This document shows positions 1 through 8,837 of a stretch of 64,000 nucleotides of DNA, one piece after another. The position numbers were made by a program, and so were the translations under genes. Within the stretch, counting starts at the first letter, position 1. The number at the start of each line of letters is the position of its first letter. The stretch lies in assembly GCA_012728315.1 (NCBI GenBank), contig JAAYFI010000032.1, positions 1 through 64,000 of the forward strand. Reading direction: 5' to 3'. Under the pieces are notes generated by a model that ran no database searches, was not told the origin of the DNA, and saw nothing but the letters and a program-made list of their open reading frames with translations. The DNA is from Gammaproteobacteria bacterium (GTDB lineage Bacteria > Pseudomonadota > Gammaproteobacteria > Pseudomonadales > Pseudomonadaceae).

Positions 1-136
1 GCCCCGCGATTTCGCGTTGGACTTCCTTCAGACCCTGCCTCGCGACAACGCCCTTGTCCTTTCGCTAACCTTCGGCTCTGCGAATACCTGGCACGAGGAC
101 TTGCACCTCGCTAGTTAAGTGCCATGCCCGGCACAC
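1..136 (-). mobile_element. Group II intron, 5' part (domain I), cut by window edge
   Basis: Read on the minus strand from 136, the sequence opens with GTGTGCCGGGCATGGC, which fits the GTGYG 5' end of bacterial group II introns. It continues with a short hairpin (arms 94-98 and 106-110) and the stretch GGTCTGAAGGAAGTC (minus strand, near 20-34), which I recognise from domain I of such introns. Another hairpin lies at 5-16. The rest of the ribozyme and any reverse transcriptase would lie left of the window. The intron points the same way as the gene cassette to its right and starts inside that cassette's attC site. The intron class cannot be assigned, and no maturase is visible. The call rests on remembered motifs, not on a fold. 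Confidence 0.6.
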
Positions 137-201
137 ACGCCGCAATAAAGGGCGCGCGTTAGCGCGTCCAGCCGTAAGCGACTTTGATTGCCTTGTTAAC
201 T
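137..201 (-). other. Integron attC recombination site, interrupted in its second half
   Basis: The minus strand reads AGTTAAC at 201-195, the left outer core (R''). It is followed by AAGGCAATCAAAG (194-182), a left inner arm typical of chromosomal attC sites. Further on, CTTTATTGC (150-142) pairs with GCAATCAAAG (191-182) and leaves one unpaired base, as attC stems do. The centre holds a GC-rich hairpin. The expected right end, a TTGTTAACT-like core, is missing: group II intron-like sequence starts at 136 instead. The site begins directly at the stop codon of the 202-516 gene, the usual layout of an integron cassette. Confidence 0.68.
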
Positions 202-516
202 CTATTTTCTGCATTTAAATGCCATGCCTTCGGCTGTGGCTGATGTAAAATTATTGTCAAGGGTTAAGATTGCTACCGTGTCAGCCCCGTATCTTGCAAA
301 TGCTAGTTCACGTAGATCGTTTCTAGCTTGTTGATTCGTTTGGCTTGCATCCCATTTTGTCCAAGCTGATGATTTCACTGATACTGGCCCTAACTGTTCG
401 CAACCTTCCAGCAAACGACTTTCCTGAGATACGACCATTACACTAGACCCTTGGGGTGAAACCGTGGCGCAAGCTGATAAAGCTATTGCAAATGACACGG
501 GTAATACTTTTTTCAT
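202..516 (-). CDS. Integron cassette gene: small predicted lipoprotein of unknown function
   Basis: The protein has 104 residues. Its N-terminus has a basic start (MKK), a hydrophobic stretch and the lipobox LSAC, so Cys16 would be lipidated after signal peptidase II cleavage and the product would sit in the cell envelope. The mature part has two further cysteines (in EGCEQLG and near the C-terminus in FKCRK), which could form a disulfide. A ribosome site AAGGAAG precedes the ATG by about nine bases. The stop is immediately followed by attC, and an attI-type junction lies about 50 bases upstream, so this is the first cassette of an integron array. Fold and ligand are not recognised. The pattern resembles small DUF4156-like lipoproteins, but that is only a guess. 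Confidence 0.75.
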   Translation of the reverse strand: MKKVLPVSFAIALSACATVSPQGSSVMVVSQESRLLEGCEQLGPVSVKSSAWTKWDASQTNQQARNDLRELAFARYGADTVAILTLDNNFTSATAEGMAFKCRK

Positions 517-818
517 TGGTAAAAAACTTCCTTATTGATGGTAGGTTGGTTTTGATTTATGGAGTTAACAGCTTATTAGCATGCATGCTCGTGTTGCAGC
601 CCGAGCCAGCACAGCTTAATTAATATATGTCCTTGAATAGTAATGCCTTCACTAAGAAAAGCAAAGCATCCCTTGGGGTCAATTCGAGCACGCCTCCTAT
701 CTCGCTAGCAGCATGCGCGTTATTCTGCCAACTTTATACACAACCCTTTGATTTACAAGCTTTTATCATTCCCAACACCATAAAAACGAGCATTCCCATA
801 TGTAAAAGCGTGCACTTT
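517..818. other. attI region: non-coding gap between first cassette and integrase
   Basis: The gap holds the cassette leader and, at 563-569, GTTAACT on the minus strand. This matches the inverted complement of the cassette's own AGTTAAC core (201-195), as expected where a cassette has joined attI (crossover between 569 and 568). A promoter driving the cassette leftward would be expected here, but I could not fix one. A short open frame at 627-839 has no convincing ribosome site and runs into the integrase promoter, so I do not call it a gene. Confidence 0.55.
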
Positions 819-856
819 TTGATAACCGAGCTAAAATAGACTGTATAAACAAACAG
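819..856 (+). promoter_or_regulatory. Integrase promoter with overlapping LexA (SOS) box
   Basis: A -35 element TTGATA (819-824) and a -10 element TGTATA (842-847) are 17 bases apart. The 16-base sequence CTGTATAAACAAACAG at 841-856 fits the LexA pattern CTGT-N8-ACAG and covers the -10 element, so LexA would block transcription until DNA damage. A ribosome site AAGGAG (865-870) and the integrase ATG (877) follow. SOS control of integron integrases is established for other integrons. Here the site persists although the gene behind it is broken. Confidence 0.75.
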
Positions 857-876
857 CGCAAGACAAGGAGAGTCTG

Positions 877-1240
877 ATGTCTAAAAGTCCATTTTTAAAT
901 TCCATACGCATGGATATGCGGCAGAAAGGTTACGCGCTTAAAACTAAAAAAACTTACCTGCACTGGATTAAGCGTTTTATTGTGTTTCACAAAAAACGTC
1001 ATCCTCAGACCATGGGCAGTGAAGAAGTCAGGCATTGTTAACAAACGCATCACCTGTCATACCTTTCGTCACTCATTTGCCACGCATTTACTACAAACTG
1101 GACGCGATATTCGCACTGTACAAGAGTTGCTAGGTCATACTGATGTCAAAACCACACAAATTTATACGCACGTTTTAGGTCTACACTTTGCTGGCACAAC
1201 CAGCCCTGCAGATGGCTTGCTGCTTTTTATCAATCAGTAA
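877..1240 (+). pseudogene. intI: Integron integrase (IntI) pseudogene with internal deletion
   Basis: From ATG 877 the frame gives 54 residues resembling the N-terminus of Pseudomonas-type IntI ([10 protein letters not shown] at the start, then the [10 protein letters not shown] region) and stops at 1039. A second frame, shifted by one base, then encodes the IntI C-terminus: HTFRH, the LLGH motif, the nucleophile motif IYTHVL and a tail ending FINQ at 1238-1240. A full integrase is about 320 residues; roughly 200 central residues are gone, including the first catalytic Arg and the IntI-specific insert. The protein cannot be active. The 21 bases at 1016-1036 read sensibly in both frames, which suggests the deletion arose between two direct copies of that sequence. 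Confidence 0.85.
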
Positions 1241-1373
1241 CATTGGATAAAGCTCCTTTGAATGCTGGCACCCCAACACTCAAGCTTTCACTCCAGTAAC
1301 CGATACAAGGGAGTAGAAACTTAAGGCTAAACCAGCGCAATGAGCAGCCTTTTTGATTGGAGTACGCCACGCC

Positions 1374-2276
1374 ATGCAGATTAAGCTTAGCTCGCCCTCT
1401 TTCAACGCGAAAGGATTAACGCCCACCCCTGCCAAGCAGCAAGCAGGGCTTGACGGGCAAGATGAGGGGCGCACAAGTAATGTGCTCGAGCAACGCAAAG
1501 AGCAACTGCATGATATGCAAGCCGCTGTAACTAAGCTGCAGGAATTAACGTCGCCCAAAAAACAGGCCAGCCAACGTGCAGCTTTGCTGAAGCAACGCTT
1601 GGATATTTTAAAATCCATCCTGGCTAAATTGCCGCCCGGCGATTACAAGGCACTGGTGCAGGAGCTCAAACAAATCGCCAAAGAACTAGCAGCATTAAGC
1701 AGGAAACTAGACAACTCCGGCAGCAGTTTGGGGCATATGCCACCCATGACGACTACTACGGGCGAAACACAAACAGACGGTAGTGCGGATATGGCTGATG
1801 TAGACACCAGCACTGAGCCTGCCAATCACGTGCAAGATACCGATAGTGCAGAGTTAGCTACGCCAGCCGATGCCGAACTGACGGCTGAAACAGCACAAGC
1901 AGAAGCCCGGCAAGCTGCGACTCTATCCGCTGAGGTTGAGCGCGACCTTAACGCTAACGATGATGAGGCGCACGACGCTAAGACGAGTATGTCGCGCATC
2001 GCGAATCTGCGCCAAAATGAAGATGCTGATGACAAAGCCTTGCGCGCCATTCTCACAGAAGCCAGTAAAACACTCAAAGAAGTGCTGAGCCTGCTGAAAG
2101 CCAAACACCAAGTGGATGACAAGGAGTCCCGTAAGCTGTTTGCCAGTATTGAGCGTGATCTGGAAACCTTAGAGCAGTCCCTACAGCAGGAGGTGTTCCC
2201 CTCCTCTATTTCTGCTGCAGTCAGTGCTGAAACAACCAGCGGCGGCATGGGCGGTTTGATTAATGTCAGCGTTTAA
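1374..2276 (+). CDS. Coiled-coil protein of unknown function, rich in Ala, Glu and Leu
   Basis: The product has 300 residues and I do not recognise the family. ATG 1374 is preferred because TTGGAG (1357-1362) lies about 11 bases upstream; an upstream TTG at 1353 would overlap that site. The N-terminal ~35 residues are polar and proline-containing. Residues ~40-120 and ~190-280 are heptad-like helices (for example LKQRLDILKSILAKL and LKEVLSLLKAKHQ). Between them lies an acidic, Ala/Thr-rich linker. The end is glycine-rich (GGMGGLINVSV). No signal peptide or membrane segment is seen, so it is probably cytoplasmic or exported by a route not visible here. It stands alone between the integron remnant and a terminator shared with metE. 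Confidence 0.7.
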   Translation: MQIKLSSPSFNAKGLTPTPAKQQAGLDGQDEGRTSNVLEQRKEQLHDMQAAVTKLQELTSPKKQASQRAALLKQRLDILKSILAKLPPGDYKALVQELKQIAKELAALSRKLDNSGSSLGHMPPMTTTTGETQTDGSADMADVDTSTEPANHVQDTDSAELATPADAELTAETAQAEARQAATLSAEVERDLNANDDEAHDAKTSMSRIANLRQNEDADDKALRAILTEASKTLKEVLSLLKAKHQVDDKESRKLFASIERDLETLEQSLQQEVFPSSISAAVSAETTSGGMGGLINVSV

Positions 2277-2335
2277 CCAGCCAAAGCAACAACTGAACTG
2301 ATAAGGCGACCGCCGCACGCCATCAAGCAAAGAAC

Positions 2336-2366
2336 AAAAGGCGCTTCCATTACAGAAGCGCCTTTT
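2336..2366. terminator. Bidirectional terminator between the coiled-coil gene and metE
   Basis: A perfect 12-base inverted repeat, AAAAGGCGCTTC / GAAGCGCCTTTT, encloses a seven-base loop (2348-2354). It has A/T tracts on both sides and sits between two converging genes. Confidence 0.85.
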
Positions 2367-2414
2367 GATTGGCCTGAACTCAGGTCTTAAATAAGTGGCA
2401 TCCCTGCCCGTCCT

Positions 2415-4715
2415 TTACGCCGTCGTGGCATATTCTTTACGCAGCTGCTGTGCTGCTTTAACCATGTGCTCCAATGCCGCCTTGGTTTCTGCCCAGCCGC
2501 GGGTTTTTAGGCCGCAGTCGGGGTTAGCCCAGAGGTGCTCCACAGGCAGACGCTTGGCGGCTTTGCGGAGCAGGTTAGCCATTTCTTCACTGTCGGGCAC
2601 GCGCGGTGAGTGGATGTCGTACACACCAGGACCAATGTCGTTTGGATAATGGAAAGTCTCAAAGGCTTCCAATAACTCCATGTCGGAACGTGAGGTTTCA
2701 ATGGTGATCACGTCGGCATCCATCGCGGCAATCGAGTCAATCACATCGTTAAATTCGCTGTAGCACATGTGGGTGTGGATCTGGGTTTCATCGCGCACAC
2801 CGCTGGCAGTAAGGCGGAAGGCTTCAGTTGCCCAATCCAAGTAGTGCTGCCACTGGGCGCGACGCAGCGGTAAACCTTCACGGAAGGCGGCTTCGTCGAT
2901 CTGAATAATCTTAATGCCAGCCGCTTCCAGATCCACCACTTCATCGCGAATAGCCAGTGCCAACTGACGGGCTTGCTCTTCACGTGACACGTCTTCACGG
3001 GGGAACGACCACATCAGCATGGTCACAGGGCCAGTCAGCATGCCCTTCATGATTTTGTCAGTCTGCTGCTGGGCGTACTTAATCCACTCAACGGTCATGG
3101 CTTGCGGGCGGGTTAAGTCGCCGTAAATTACTGCCGGTTTTACGCAGCGTGAGCCGTAACTTTGCACCCAGCCAAAGCGAGTGAACAAATAGCCGTCCAG
3201 CTGCTCGGCAAAGTACTCAACCATGTCATTGCGCTCGGCCTCACCGTGCACCAAGACATCCAAATCCAACGTTTCCTGCACTTTTACTGCGTGCTGGATT
3301 TCAGCTTGCATGGCTTTTTGATAATCCACTTCGCTGAGCTTGCCTTGACGATAGGCTAAACGTGCGGCGCGGATTTCTTTGGTCTGCGGGAACGAACCAA
3401 TGGTGGTGGTTGGAAATAGCGGTAAATCTAAACGCTCGCGCTGCAGTTTAATGCGCTCAGCAAAGGGCGACTGACGCTGGCTATCCGCCGGCGTGACTGC
3501 TGCGAGCCGTGCTTGTACTTCAGGCTTGTGAATACGTGGCGAGTTGGCGCGGCTTTCTTGTACTTTACGGCTTTGTGCCAGTGCAGCTTTTACTTTCGGG
3601 CTGTCGGGGTTGTTCAGCGCTTCAGCTAAAATGGCCACTTCTTCGGTTTTTTGTACAGCAAAGGCGAGCCAGCTTTTCAGTTCTTCATCCAGCTGATCTT
3701 CGCGCGCTAAATCCACTGGGCTGTGCAGCAATGAGCAGGACGGCGCCACCCATAAACGGTCGCCTAAGCGCTCTTGTGCATGCTGGAGGGTTGCTAATAC
3801 TTTTTCTAGATCACAGCGCCAGACGTTACGGCCATTCACCACGCCCAGTGATAACACTTTGTAGGCAGGCAAACGATCGAGGATGGTTGGGTACTGCTCT
3901 GGCGCACGCACCAGATCAATATGTAAGCCATCTACAGGCAGGCCAGCGGCTAAGCCTAGGTTATCTTCTAGACCAGAAAAATAGGTGGCCACCAGCTTTT
4001 TTACCGGTTCACGTTGCAGCAAGTTATAGGCGCGCTCAAAAGCGTTTTTCCAGTCTTGGGGTAAATCCAGACCCAAAATCGGCTCATCAATCTGTACCCA
4101 TTCCACGCCTTGCGCCGCTAAACGCTGGAAAATCTGGCCATAGACGGGCAAGAGCTTCTCTAGCAGATCGAGCTTGTCGAACTCTTCGCCTTTGACTTTA
4201 CCCAACCATAACCAAGTTAATGGGCCAATCACTACCGGCTTAACTTTGTGGCCCAGCGCCAAGGCTTCATCGACTTCTTCAAACAACTGCTCCCAGCTTA
4301 AAGAAAACTCAAGATCAGCGGTTAGCTCGGGGACTAAGTAATGGTAGTTGGTATCAAACCACTTGGTCATTTCTTGGGCGTGGGCGCCGCCGCAGCAACT
4401 GCTTTCCACCACGCCACGGGCCATGGCAAATAAGGTATCTAGGGTGGGTTTCTCACCGGCCTTAGCAAAGCGCTCTGGCACTACACCGAAAGTCAGTGAG
4501 TGAGTTAGAACTTGGTCATACCAAGCAAAGTCACCGACGGGCACTAAGTCGAGGCCTGCATCTTTCTGGATCTGCCAGTGTTTCGCACGCAATTCACGTC
4601 CCACTTGGCGTAAACTATGCTCAGTAATATCGCCTTTCCAATACGCTTCAACAGCTTTTTTTAATTCGCGGTCACCACCAATACGGGGGAATCCTAAGTT
4701 ATGTGCTACGGCCAC
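2415..4715 (-). CDS. metE: Cobalamin-independent methionine synthase MetE
   Basis: MetE transfers a methyl group from 5-methyltetrahydropteroyltri-glutamate to homocysteine, the last step of methionine synthesis, in the cytoplasm. The 766 residues match the usual length. The zinc site is intact: His649 and Cys651 in THMCYSEF, Glu673 by offset, and Cys734 in NPDCGLKTR, each eight residues beyond its E. coli counterpart. The N-terminal half is the duplicated (beta-alpha)8 barrel that binds folate. The start is GTG, with a strong GAAGGAG ahead of it. It diverges from metR, which is expected to activate it. Confidence 0.97.
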   Translation of the reverse strand: MAVAHNLGFPRIGGDRELKKAVEAYWKGDITEHSLRQVGRELRAKHWQIQKDAGLDLVPVGDFAWYDQVLTHSLTFGVVPERFAKAGEKPTLDTLFAMARGVVESSCCGGAHAQEMTKWFDTNYHYLVPELTADLEFSLSWEQLFEEVDEALALGHKVKPVVIGPLTWLWLGKVKGEEFDKLDLLEKLLPVYGQIFQRLAAQGVEWVQIDEPILGLDLPQDWKNAFERAYNLLQREPVKKLVATYFSGLEDNLGLAAGLPVDGLHIDLVRAPEQYPTILDRLPAYKVLSLGVVNGRNVWRCDLEKVLATLQHAQERLGDRLWVAPSCSLLHSPVDLAREDQLDEELKSWLAFAVQKTEEVAILAEALNNPDSPKVKAALAQSRKVQESRANSPRIHKPEVQARLAAVTPADSQRQSPFAERIKLQRERLDLPLFPTTTIGSFPQTKEIRAARLAYRQGKLSEVDYQKAMQAEIQHAVKVQETLDLDVLVHGEAERNDMVEYFAEQLDGYLFTRFGWVQSYGSRCVKPAVIYGDLTRPQAMTVEWIKYAQQQTDKIMKGMLTGPVTMLMWSFPREDVSREEQARQLALAIRDEVVDLEAAGIKIIQIDEAAFREGLPLRRAQWQHYLDWATEAFRLTASGVRDETQIHTHMCYSEFNDVIDSIAAMDADVITIETSRSDMELLEAFETFHYPNDIGPGVYDIHSPRVPDSEEMANLLRKAAKRLPVEHLWANPDCGLKTRGWAETKAALEHMVKAAQQLRKEYATTA

Positions 4716-4832
4716 GATGAGTTCTCCTTCTAAATGAATGACGCTATTGTCATCACTTGTTATGAATGAGACAAACTCAGAATATTACTAGTGATCATAA
4801 GTTTTACTCATGTTGCCACTTAAGGAATTGTC
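4716..4832. promoter_or_regulatory. metE-metR divergent control region with a candidate MetR site
   Basis: This 117-base spacer separates metE and metR. At 4767-4779 it contains TGAG-ACAAA-CTCA, a dyad with the same four-five-four layout as the MetR site TGAA-N5-TTCA. A second imperfect dyad, TGAC-N6-GTCA, lies at 4739-4752, and ATGAATGA occurs twice (4734 and 4762). Established knowledge: MetR binds between metE and metR and uses homocysteine as coactivator. Assignment of the exact site is inference. Confidence 0.5.
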
Positions 4833-5753
4833 ATGCTGGATATTCGCCACTTAAAAACATTGATTGCACTGCGCGATGCCGGCAGCTTGGTTGAAGCAGC
4901 AGAACGCCTGCATCTCACCCAATCCGCTTTATCTCACCAGTTTAAAGAGATGGAAGATCGGCTTGAGATGCAGCTGTTTGTGCGTAAAACCAAACCGGTG
5001 CGTTTTACCAGTGCTGGATTACGTTTGCTCAGGTTGGCCGATGAAGTGTTGCCACTGATGCGCAGCGCTGAACGGGATATTGCCCGTTTACAAGGCGGCT
5101 CAGCTGGGCGTTTACATATGGCCATTGAGTGCCACAGTTGTTTCCAATGGCTGATGCCAACCATTGATCAGTTTCGTGATGCTTGGCCGGAAGTGGAGCT
5201 GGATTTAGCATCGGGCTTTGCCTTTGCGCCATTGCCAGCGCTGGCTCGGGGTGATTTAGACCTCGTGGTAACCTCGGATCCCATTGAGCTCACAGGTATC
5301 AGTTATATTCCACTCTTTACCTATGAAGCATTATTGGCCGTAGCCAAGCAACACCCGCTCGCGCAAAAAGCCTATGTTGTACCCGAAGATTTACGCAATG
5401 AGACGCTAATCATTTACCCTGTGGATCATGATCGCTTGGATATTTTCAATCACTTTTTAGAACCCGCCGATGTCGAACCCGCACAAGTCCGCACCTCGGA
5501 GTTAACAGTGATGATGATGCAGCTGGTGGCCAGTGGTCGTGGTGTCTGTTGCTTACCGAACTGGGCGATGCATGAATACAGCTCAAAAGGCTATGTCAGT
5601 GCCCGCCGCCTTGGTGAGAATGGTTTATTTTCAACATTATATGCAGCGGTACGCACCGATATGCTTGATGCGGCGTTTATGAAGGATTTTTTACTCACAG
5701 CAAAAGATACCTCCTTTACTACGCTCGCAGGTGTCAGCGCAGTAAAGGAGTAA
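4833..5753 (+). CDS. metR: LysR-type activator of methionine genes, MetR
   Basis: This 306-residue LysR-family regulator has an N-terminal winged helix-turn-helix (about residues 3-60, with LVEAAERLHLTQSALSHQ as recognition region) and a C-terminal periplasmic-binding-like effector domain. MetR senses homocysteine and activates metE and other methionine genes. Divergent placement beside metE supports the assignment over other LysR proteins. The gene ends 16 bases from the convergent dgkA. Confidence 0.93.
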   Translation: MLDIRHLKTLIALRDAGSLVEAAERLHLTQSALSHQFKEMEDRLEMQLFVRKTKPVRFTSAGLRLLRLADEVLPLMRSAERDIARLQGGSAGRLHMAIECHSCFQWLMPTIDQFRDAWPEVELDLASGFAFAPLPALARGDLDLVVTSDPIELTGISYIPLFTYEALLAVAKQHPLAQKAYVVPEDLRNETLIIYPVDHDRLDIFNHFLEPADVEPAQVRTSELTVMMMQLVASGRGVCCLPNWAMHEYSSKGYVSARRLGENGLFSTLYAAVRTDMLDAAFMKDFLLTAKDTSFTTLAGVSAVKE

Positions 5754-5769
5754 TTTCAGCAAGGCTTAC

Positions 5770-6135
5770 TTAGCCAAGTAAAATAATTGTCCAGACCGCG
5801 GCAATTAACGTCATCCCCACCATTTGTGCGGCACTGCCCATATCTTTAGCATTTTTTGACAACGGATGTCGTTCTAAAGAAATACGATCAATGGCCGCTT
5901 CAATTGCAGAGTTCAACAGCTCAATAATCAATGACAGTAAACATACGGCCACCATTAAGGCGCGCTCTACCGCTGAAACATCTAGGAAGAAACTAACGGG
6001 GATTAAAATAGCGCTAAGCAGTAACAGCTGGCGAAACGCGGCTTCGCCAACAAAGGCTGCACGCAAGCCCGCCAGTGAATAACCGGTCGCATTAACAATA
6101 CGGCGGAGCCCGGACTGACCTTTAAAGGGAGACAT
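5770..6135 (-). CDS. dgkA: Diacylglycerol kinase DgkA
   Basis: DgkA is an inner-membrane enzyme that phosphorylates diacylglycerol to phosphatidic acid, recycling the diacylglycerol released when membrane phospholipids donate head groups. At 121 residues it has the family size. An amphipathic N-terminus is followed by three hydrophobic segments, and the conserved active-site stretch ELLNSAIEAAIDR is present. It lies downstream of the response-regulator gene on the same strand, the pairing seen in P. aeruginosa (PA3603-PA3604). Confidence 0.95.
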   Translation of the reverse strand: MSPFKGQSGLRRIVNATGYSLAGLRAAFVGEAAFRQLLLLSAILIPVSFFLDVSAVERALMVAVCLLSLIIELLNSAIEAAIDRISLERHPLSKNAKDMGSAAQMVGMTLIAAVWTIILLG

Positions 6136-6210
6136 AGGTACCTATTTATTCATGTGTGGAAACAAAGCAGTATGACCATTGTGCTCAGAGCATACTGCCA
6201 ACACTGGAGG

Positions 6211-6867
6211 TTATTCGCTTTGCGGAATGGATTCCATTTGCTGTAAAAGCAAAGCCGCTTGCGTACGGGTGCGCACATTCAGCTTACGGAAAATTGCTGT
6301 CACGTGTGCTTTAACCGTGGCTTCTGACACATTTAAATCGTAGGCAATTTGCTTATTCAGCAGGCCATCACAAACCATCGTTAGTACGCGAAACTGTTGC
6401 GGCGTTAAGCTAGCCAAGCCTGCGCTCGCCGCCTTTTCATCAGCGGTCACGGCAGCTGTTGCTGCGGTTTGTGCCGGCCACCAAACATCACCATCTAGGA
6501 TCATTTGGACAGCTTTTTGAATATCTTCTAATGGGCTGGACTTTGGAATAAAACCGCTTGCACCAAATTCGCGAGCGCGCGCCATAACCGTGGATTCTTC
6601 TTGCGCGGAAATCATGACCACTGGAATTTGTGGATACTGCCCCCGCAGCAACACCAACCCTGAAAATCCATGTGCACCGGGCATATTCAAATCCAGTAAC
6701 ACTAAGTCCCAATCCGACTTCTCTTGTAAGCGCCCTTCCAGCTCAGCAATATTTTCTACTTCAACTAAACGTACCGAGCTCCCCAAGCTCAAAGTCAGTG
6801 CTTGACGTAAAGCACTGCGAAACAACGGGTGGTCATCTGCAATCAGTATTTCATAGGCAGCCATCAT
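6211..6867 (-). CDS. erdR: LuxR-type response regulator, ErdR/CrbR-like
   Basis: This is a 218-residue response regulator if started at ATG 6867. A longer frame to 6984 has a poor leader, whereas AGGATCC precedes 6867 and a TATAAT-like element lies at 6891-6886. The receiver domain is complete: acidic pair Asp11/Asp12, phosphoacceptor Asp59 in LLDLNMPG, Ser87 and Lys109. A LuxR helix-turn-helix follows (about residues 150-210, with NKQIAYDLNVSEATVKAH). In Pseudomonas the protein beside dgkA is ErdR, partner of sensor MxtR/CrbS, which controls acetate and ethanol utilisation genes such as acs and actP. The ErdR identity is inferred from neighbour and domain layout. No sensor kinase gene lies nearby. 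Confidence 0.8.
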   Translation of the reverse strand: MMAAYEILIADDHPLFRSALRQALTLSLGSSVRLVEVENIAELEGRLQEKSDWDLVLLDLNMPGAHGFSGLVLLRGQYPQIPVVMISAQEESTVMARAREFGASGFIPKSSPLEDIQKAVQMILDGDVWWPAQTAATAAVTADEKAASAGLASLTPQQFRVLTMVCDGLLNKQIAYDLNVSEATVKAHVTAIFRKLNVRTRTQAALLLQQMESIPQSE

Positions 6868-7099
6868 TAAGGATCCTGTCTCTTTATTATAGTAGTGTTG
6901 TGCAACTTGCCGATCCATGACGTAGCGGTCACATAGAATACCACACAGTACCGCACTCACTTCTGCGCAAGTACCCACAAACATAGGTGCTGATGTTTTT
7001 GTCTTACAATCTATCGCCTATAGTACAGAAAACTTAGCCAAAGGTCTTATATTCGCAACAAAAAATCTAACTTATTTGCTTTTTATTGCCCGTATCTGC

Positions 7100-7642
7100 T
7101 CAGTAACGAAGAAAATGCTCGCGGTAGTATTGCAGCTCAGCGATAGACTCACGAATATCAGCTAAAGCCAAATGCACCTCGCCCTTTTTAAAACCATCAC
7201 GTACCTGCGGCGCCCAGCGTGCGGCCAGCTCTTTAATGGTTGAGACATCTAAATTTCGGTAGTGAAAATACGCTTCCAATTTAGGCATATAGCGGTATAA
7301 AAAACGACGGTCTTGGCAAATGCTGTTGCCACAAATAGGCGAGGCATTGGCCGGTAACCACTGTTCTAAAAAGGCAAGGGTTTGTGCTTCGGCTTCAGCT
7401 TCGCTGATACGACTGTCACGCACACGTTGCGTCAAACCACTCCCACCATGCTGGCGGGTATTCCATTCATCCATACCGGCCAACACTTCGTCAGACTGAT
7501 GAATCGCCAGTACAGGGCCTTCAGCAAGGATATTGAGCTGACTATCGGTGACGATCGTCGCCATTTCAATGATCAGGTCATTATCAGGATCAAGCCCGGT
7601 CATTTCCAAATCAATCCAAATTAAATTTTGTGCACTGTACAT
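7100..7642 (-). CDS. orn: Oligoribonuclease Orn
   Basis: Orn is a 3'-5' exoribonuclease of the DEDDh family. It degrades RNA dinucleotides (including pGpG from cyclic-di-GMP turnover) to mononucleotides and is essential in many gammaproteobacteria. The 180 residues fit the family. Catalytic acids are seen in [11 protein letters not shown] and NSICQDRRF, with the later His/Asp motif in [18 protein letters not shown] ribosome site precedes the ATG. Confidence 0.96.
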   Translation of the reverse strand: MYSAQNLIWIDLEMTGLDPDNDLIIEMATIVTDSQLNILAEGPVLAIHQSDEVLAGMDEWNTRQHGGSGLTQRVRDSRISEAEAEAQTLAFLEQWLPANASPICGNSICQDRRFLYRYMPKLEAYFHYRNLDVSTIKELAARWAPQVRDGFKKGEVHLALADIRESIAELQYYREHFLRY

Positions 7643-7691
7643 GGCTCACCTCAAAAGTATAAAACGTGCGAACTTCGTTCCACACGCGGGT

Positions 7692-8747
7692 TTAGATGCA
7701 GCGCTTCAATACATCAATTAATGTTTGGTTTTGTTCTTCGGTACCGATAGTAATACGTAAAAACTGATCAATACGCGGCTGTTTAAAGTGGCGCACCAAC
7801 ACCCCGTGCTCACGTAACTGTGCAGCCAACTGCTGTCCATCGTGATCTTTGTGTCGGGCAAAAACAAAGTTTGCAGCCGATGGCAGCACCTCAAAGCCGA
7901 GCGCTGCCAAGGCTTCAACCACCCATTCACGACTGGCAATGACTTTATTGCGCGTGTTGTGAAAGTAATCCGCATCGGCAAAAGCCGCGGCCGCTCCAGC
8001 AATCGCAGCGCGATCCAATGGATAGGAGTTAAAGCTATTTTTAATGCGCTCTAAACCTTCAATTAGATCAGGATGCCCTACCGCAATTCCCACGCGTAAA
8101 CCAGCTAATGAGCGTGACTTTGATAAGGTCTGAGTCACCAACAAGTTATCGTATTTTTTCACCAGACCAATGGCTGATTCACCGCCAAAATCGATATACG
8201 CCTCATCCACCAAGACCACCGAATCGGGGTTCGCTTGTAAGATCTGCTCTATTTTATCCAACTCTAGCAAACAGCCTGTTGGCGCATTCGGGTTAGGAAA
8301 GATAATGCCGCCATTGGGCTGTTGATAGTCCTCAACCCGAATTTGAAAATGCTCATCCAAAGCAACCGGCTGCTGTTCAATACCGTATAAACCACAATAC
8401 ACCGGATAAAAGCTGTAGCTGATATCGGGAAACAATAGCGGCTTATCGTGCTGAAACAAACCATGGAATGCATGCGCCAACACTTCATCGGAACCATTGC
8501 CAACAAAGACGTACTGTGGACCAACTGAATAGTAATCTGCCACGGCCTGCTTCAGAAGATCACAGTTGGGATCCGGGTATAAACGCAGATCATCACTGAT
8601 TTGCGCCTGCATCGCAGCGATAGCCTTAGGCGATGGACCGTAAGGATTCTCGTTGGTATTGAGCTTAACCAAACGCTCAATCTTCGGCTGTTCACCTGGC
8701 ACATAAGGCACCAAGTTTTTAACAAAAGGGCTCCAAAACTTACTCAC
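7692..8747 (-). CDS. hisC: Histidinol-phosphate aminotransferase HisC
   Basis: HisC converts imidazole-acetol phosphate to L-histidinol phosphate with glutamate as amino donor. The 351 residues have the fold-type I PLP layout: [11 protein letters not shown] substrate region near the N-terminus, [10 protein letters not shown] with the PLP-pairing Asp, and the Schiff-base lysine in [14 protein letters not shown]. It lies downstream of hisG and hisD on the same strand, with 90 bases between hisD and hisC. This keeps the Pseudomonas murA-hisG-hisD-hisC order. Confidence 0.95.
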   Translation of the reverse strand: MSKFWSPFVKNLVPYVPGEQPKIERLVKLNTNENPYGPSPKAIAAMQAQISDDLRLYPDPNCDLLKQAVADYYSVGPQYVFVGNGSDEVLAHAFHGLFQHDKPLLFPDISYSFYPVYCGLYGIEQQPVALDEHFQIRVEDYQQPNGGIIFPNPNAPTGCLLELDKIEQILQANPDSVVLVDEAYIDFGGESAIGLVKKYDNLLVTQTLSKSRSLAGLRVGIAVGHPDLIEGLERIKNSFNSYPLDRAAIAGAAAAFADADYFHNTRNKVIASREWVVEALAALGFEVLPSAANFVFARHKDHDGQQLAAQLREHGVLVRHFKQPRIDQFLRITIGTEEQNQTLIDVLKRCI

Positions 8748-8837
8748 GTATTGCGCTCCTAAAATGAGTCAGTCAACGCGCTGCACGCAGTGACTTTAAT
8801 GCTCAATAACCGCTGATTAAGCAGTCAGTTTATCGGT

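Noticed and set aside
627-839. 70-residue open frame between the cassette and the integrase
   Set aside because: No good ribosome site, odd composition, and it runs into the integrase promoter and abuts the LexA box; better explained as attI-side non-coding DNA.
3509-4195. 228-residue open frame on the plus strand
   Set aside because: Lies wholly antisense within metE, has no known family features, and follows from metE codon bias.
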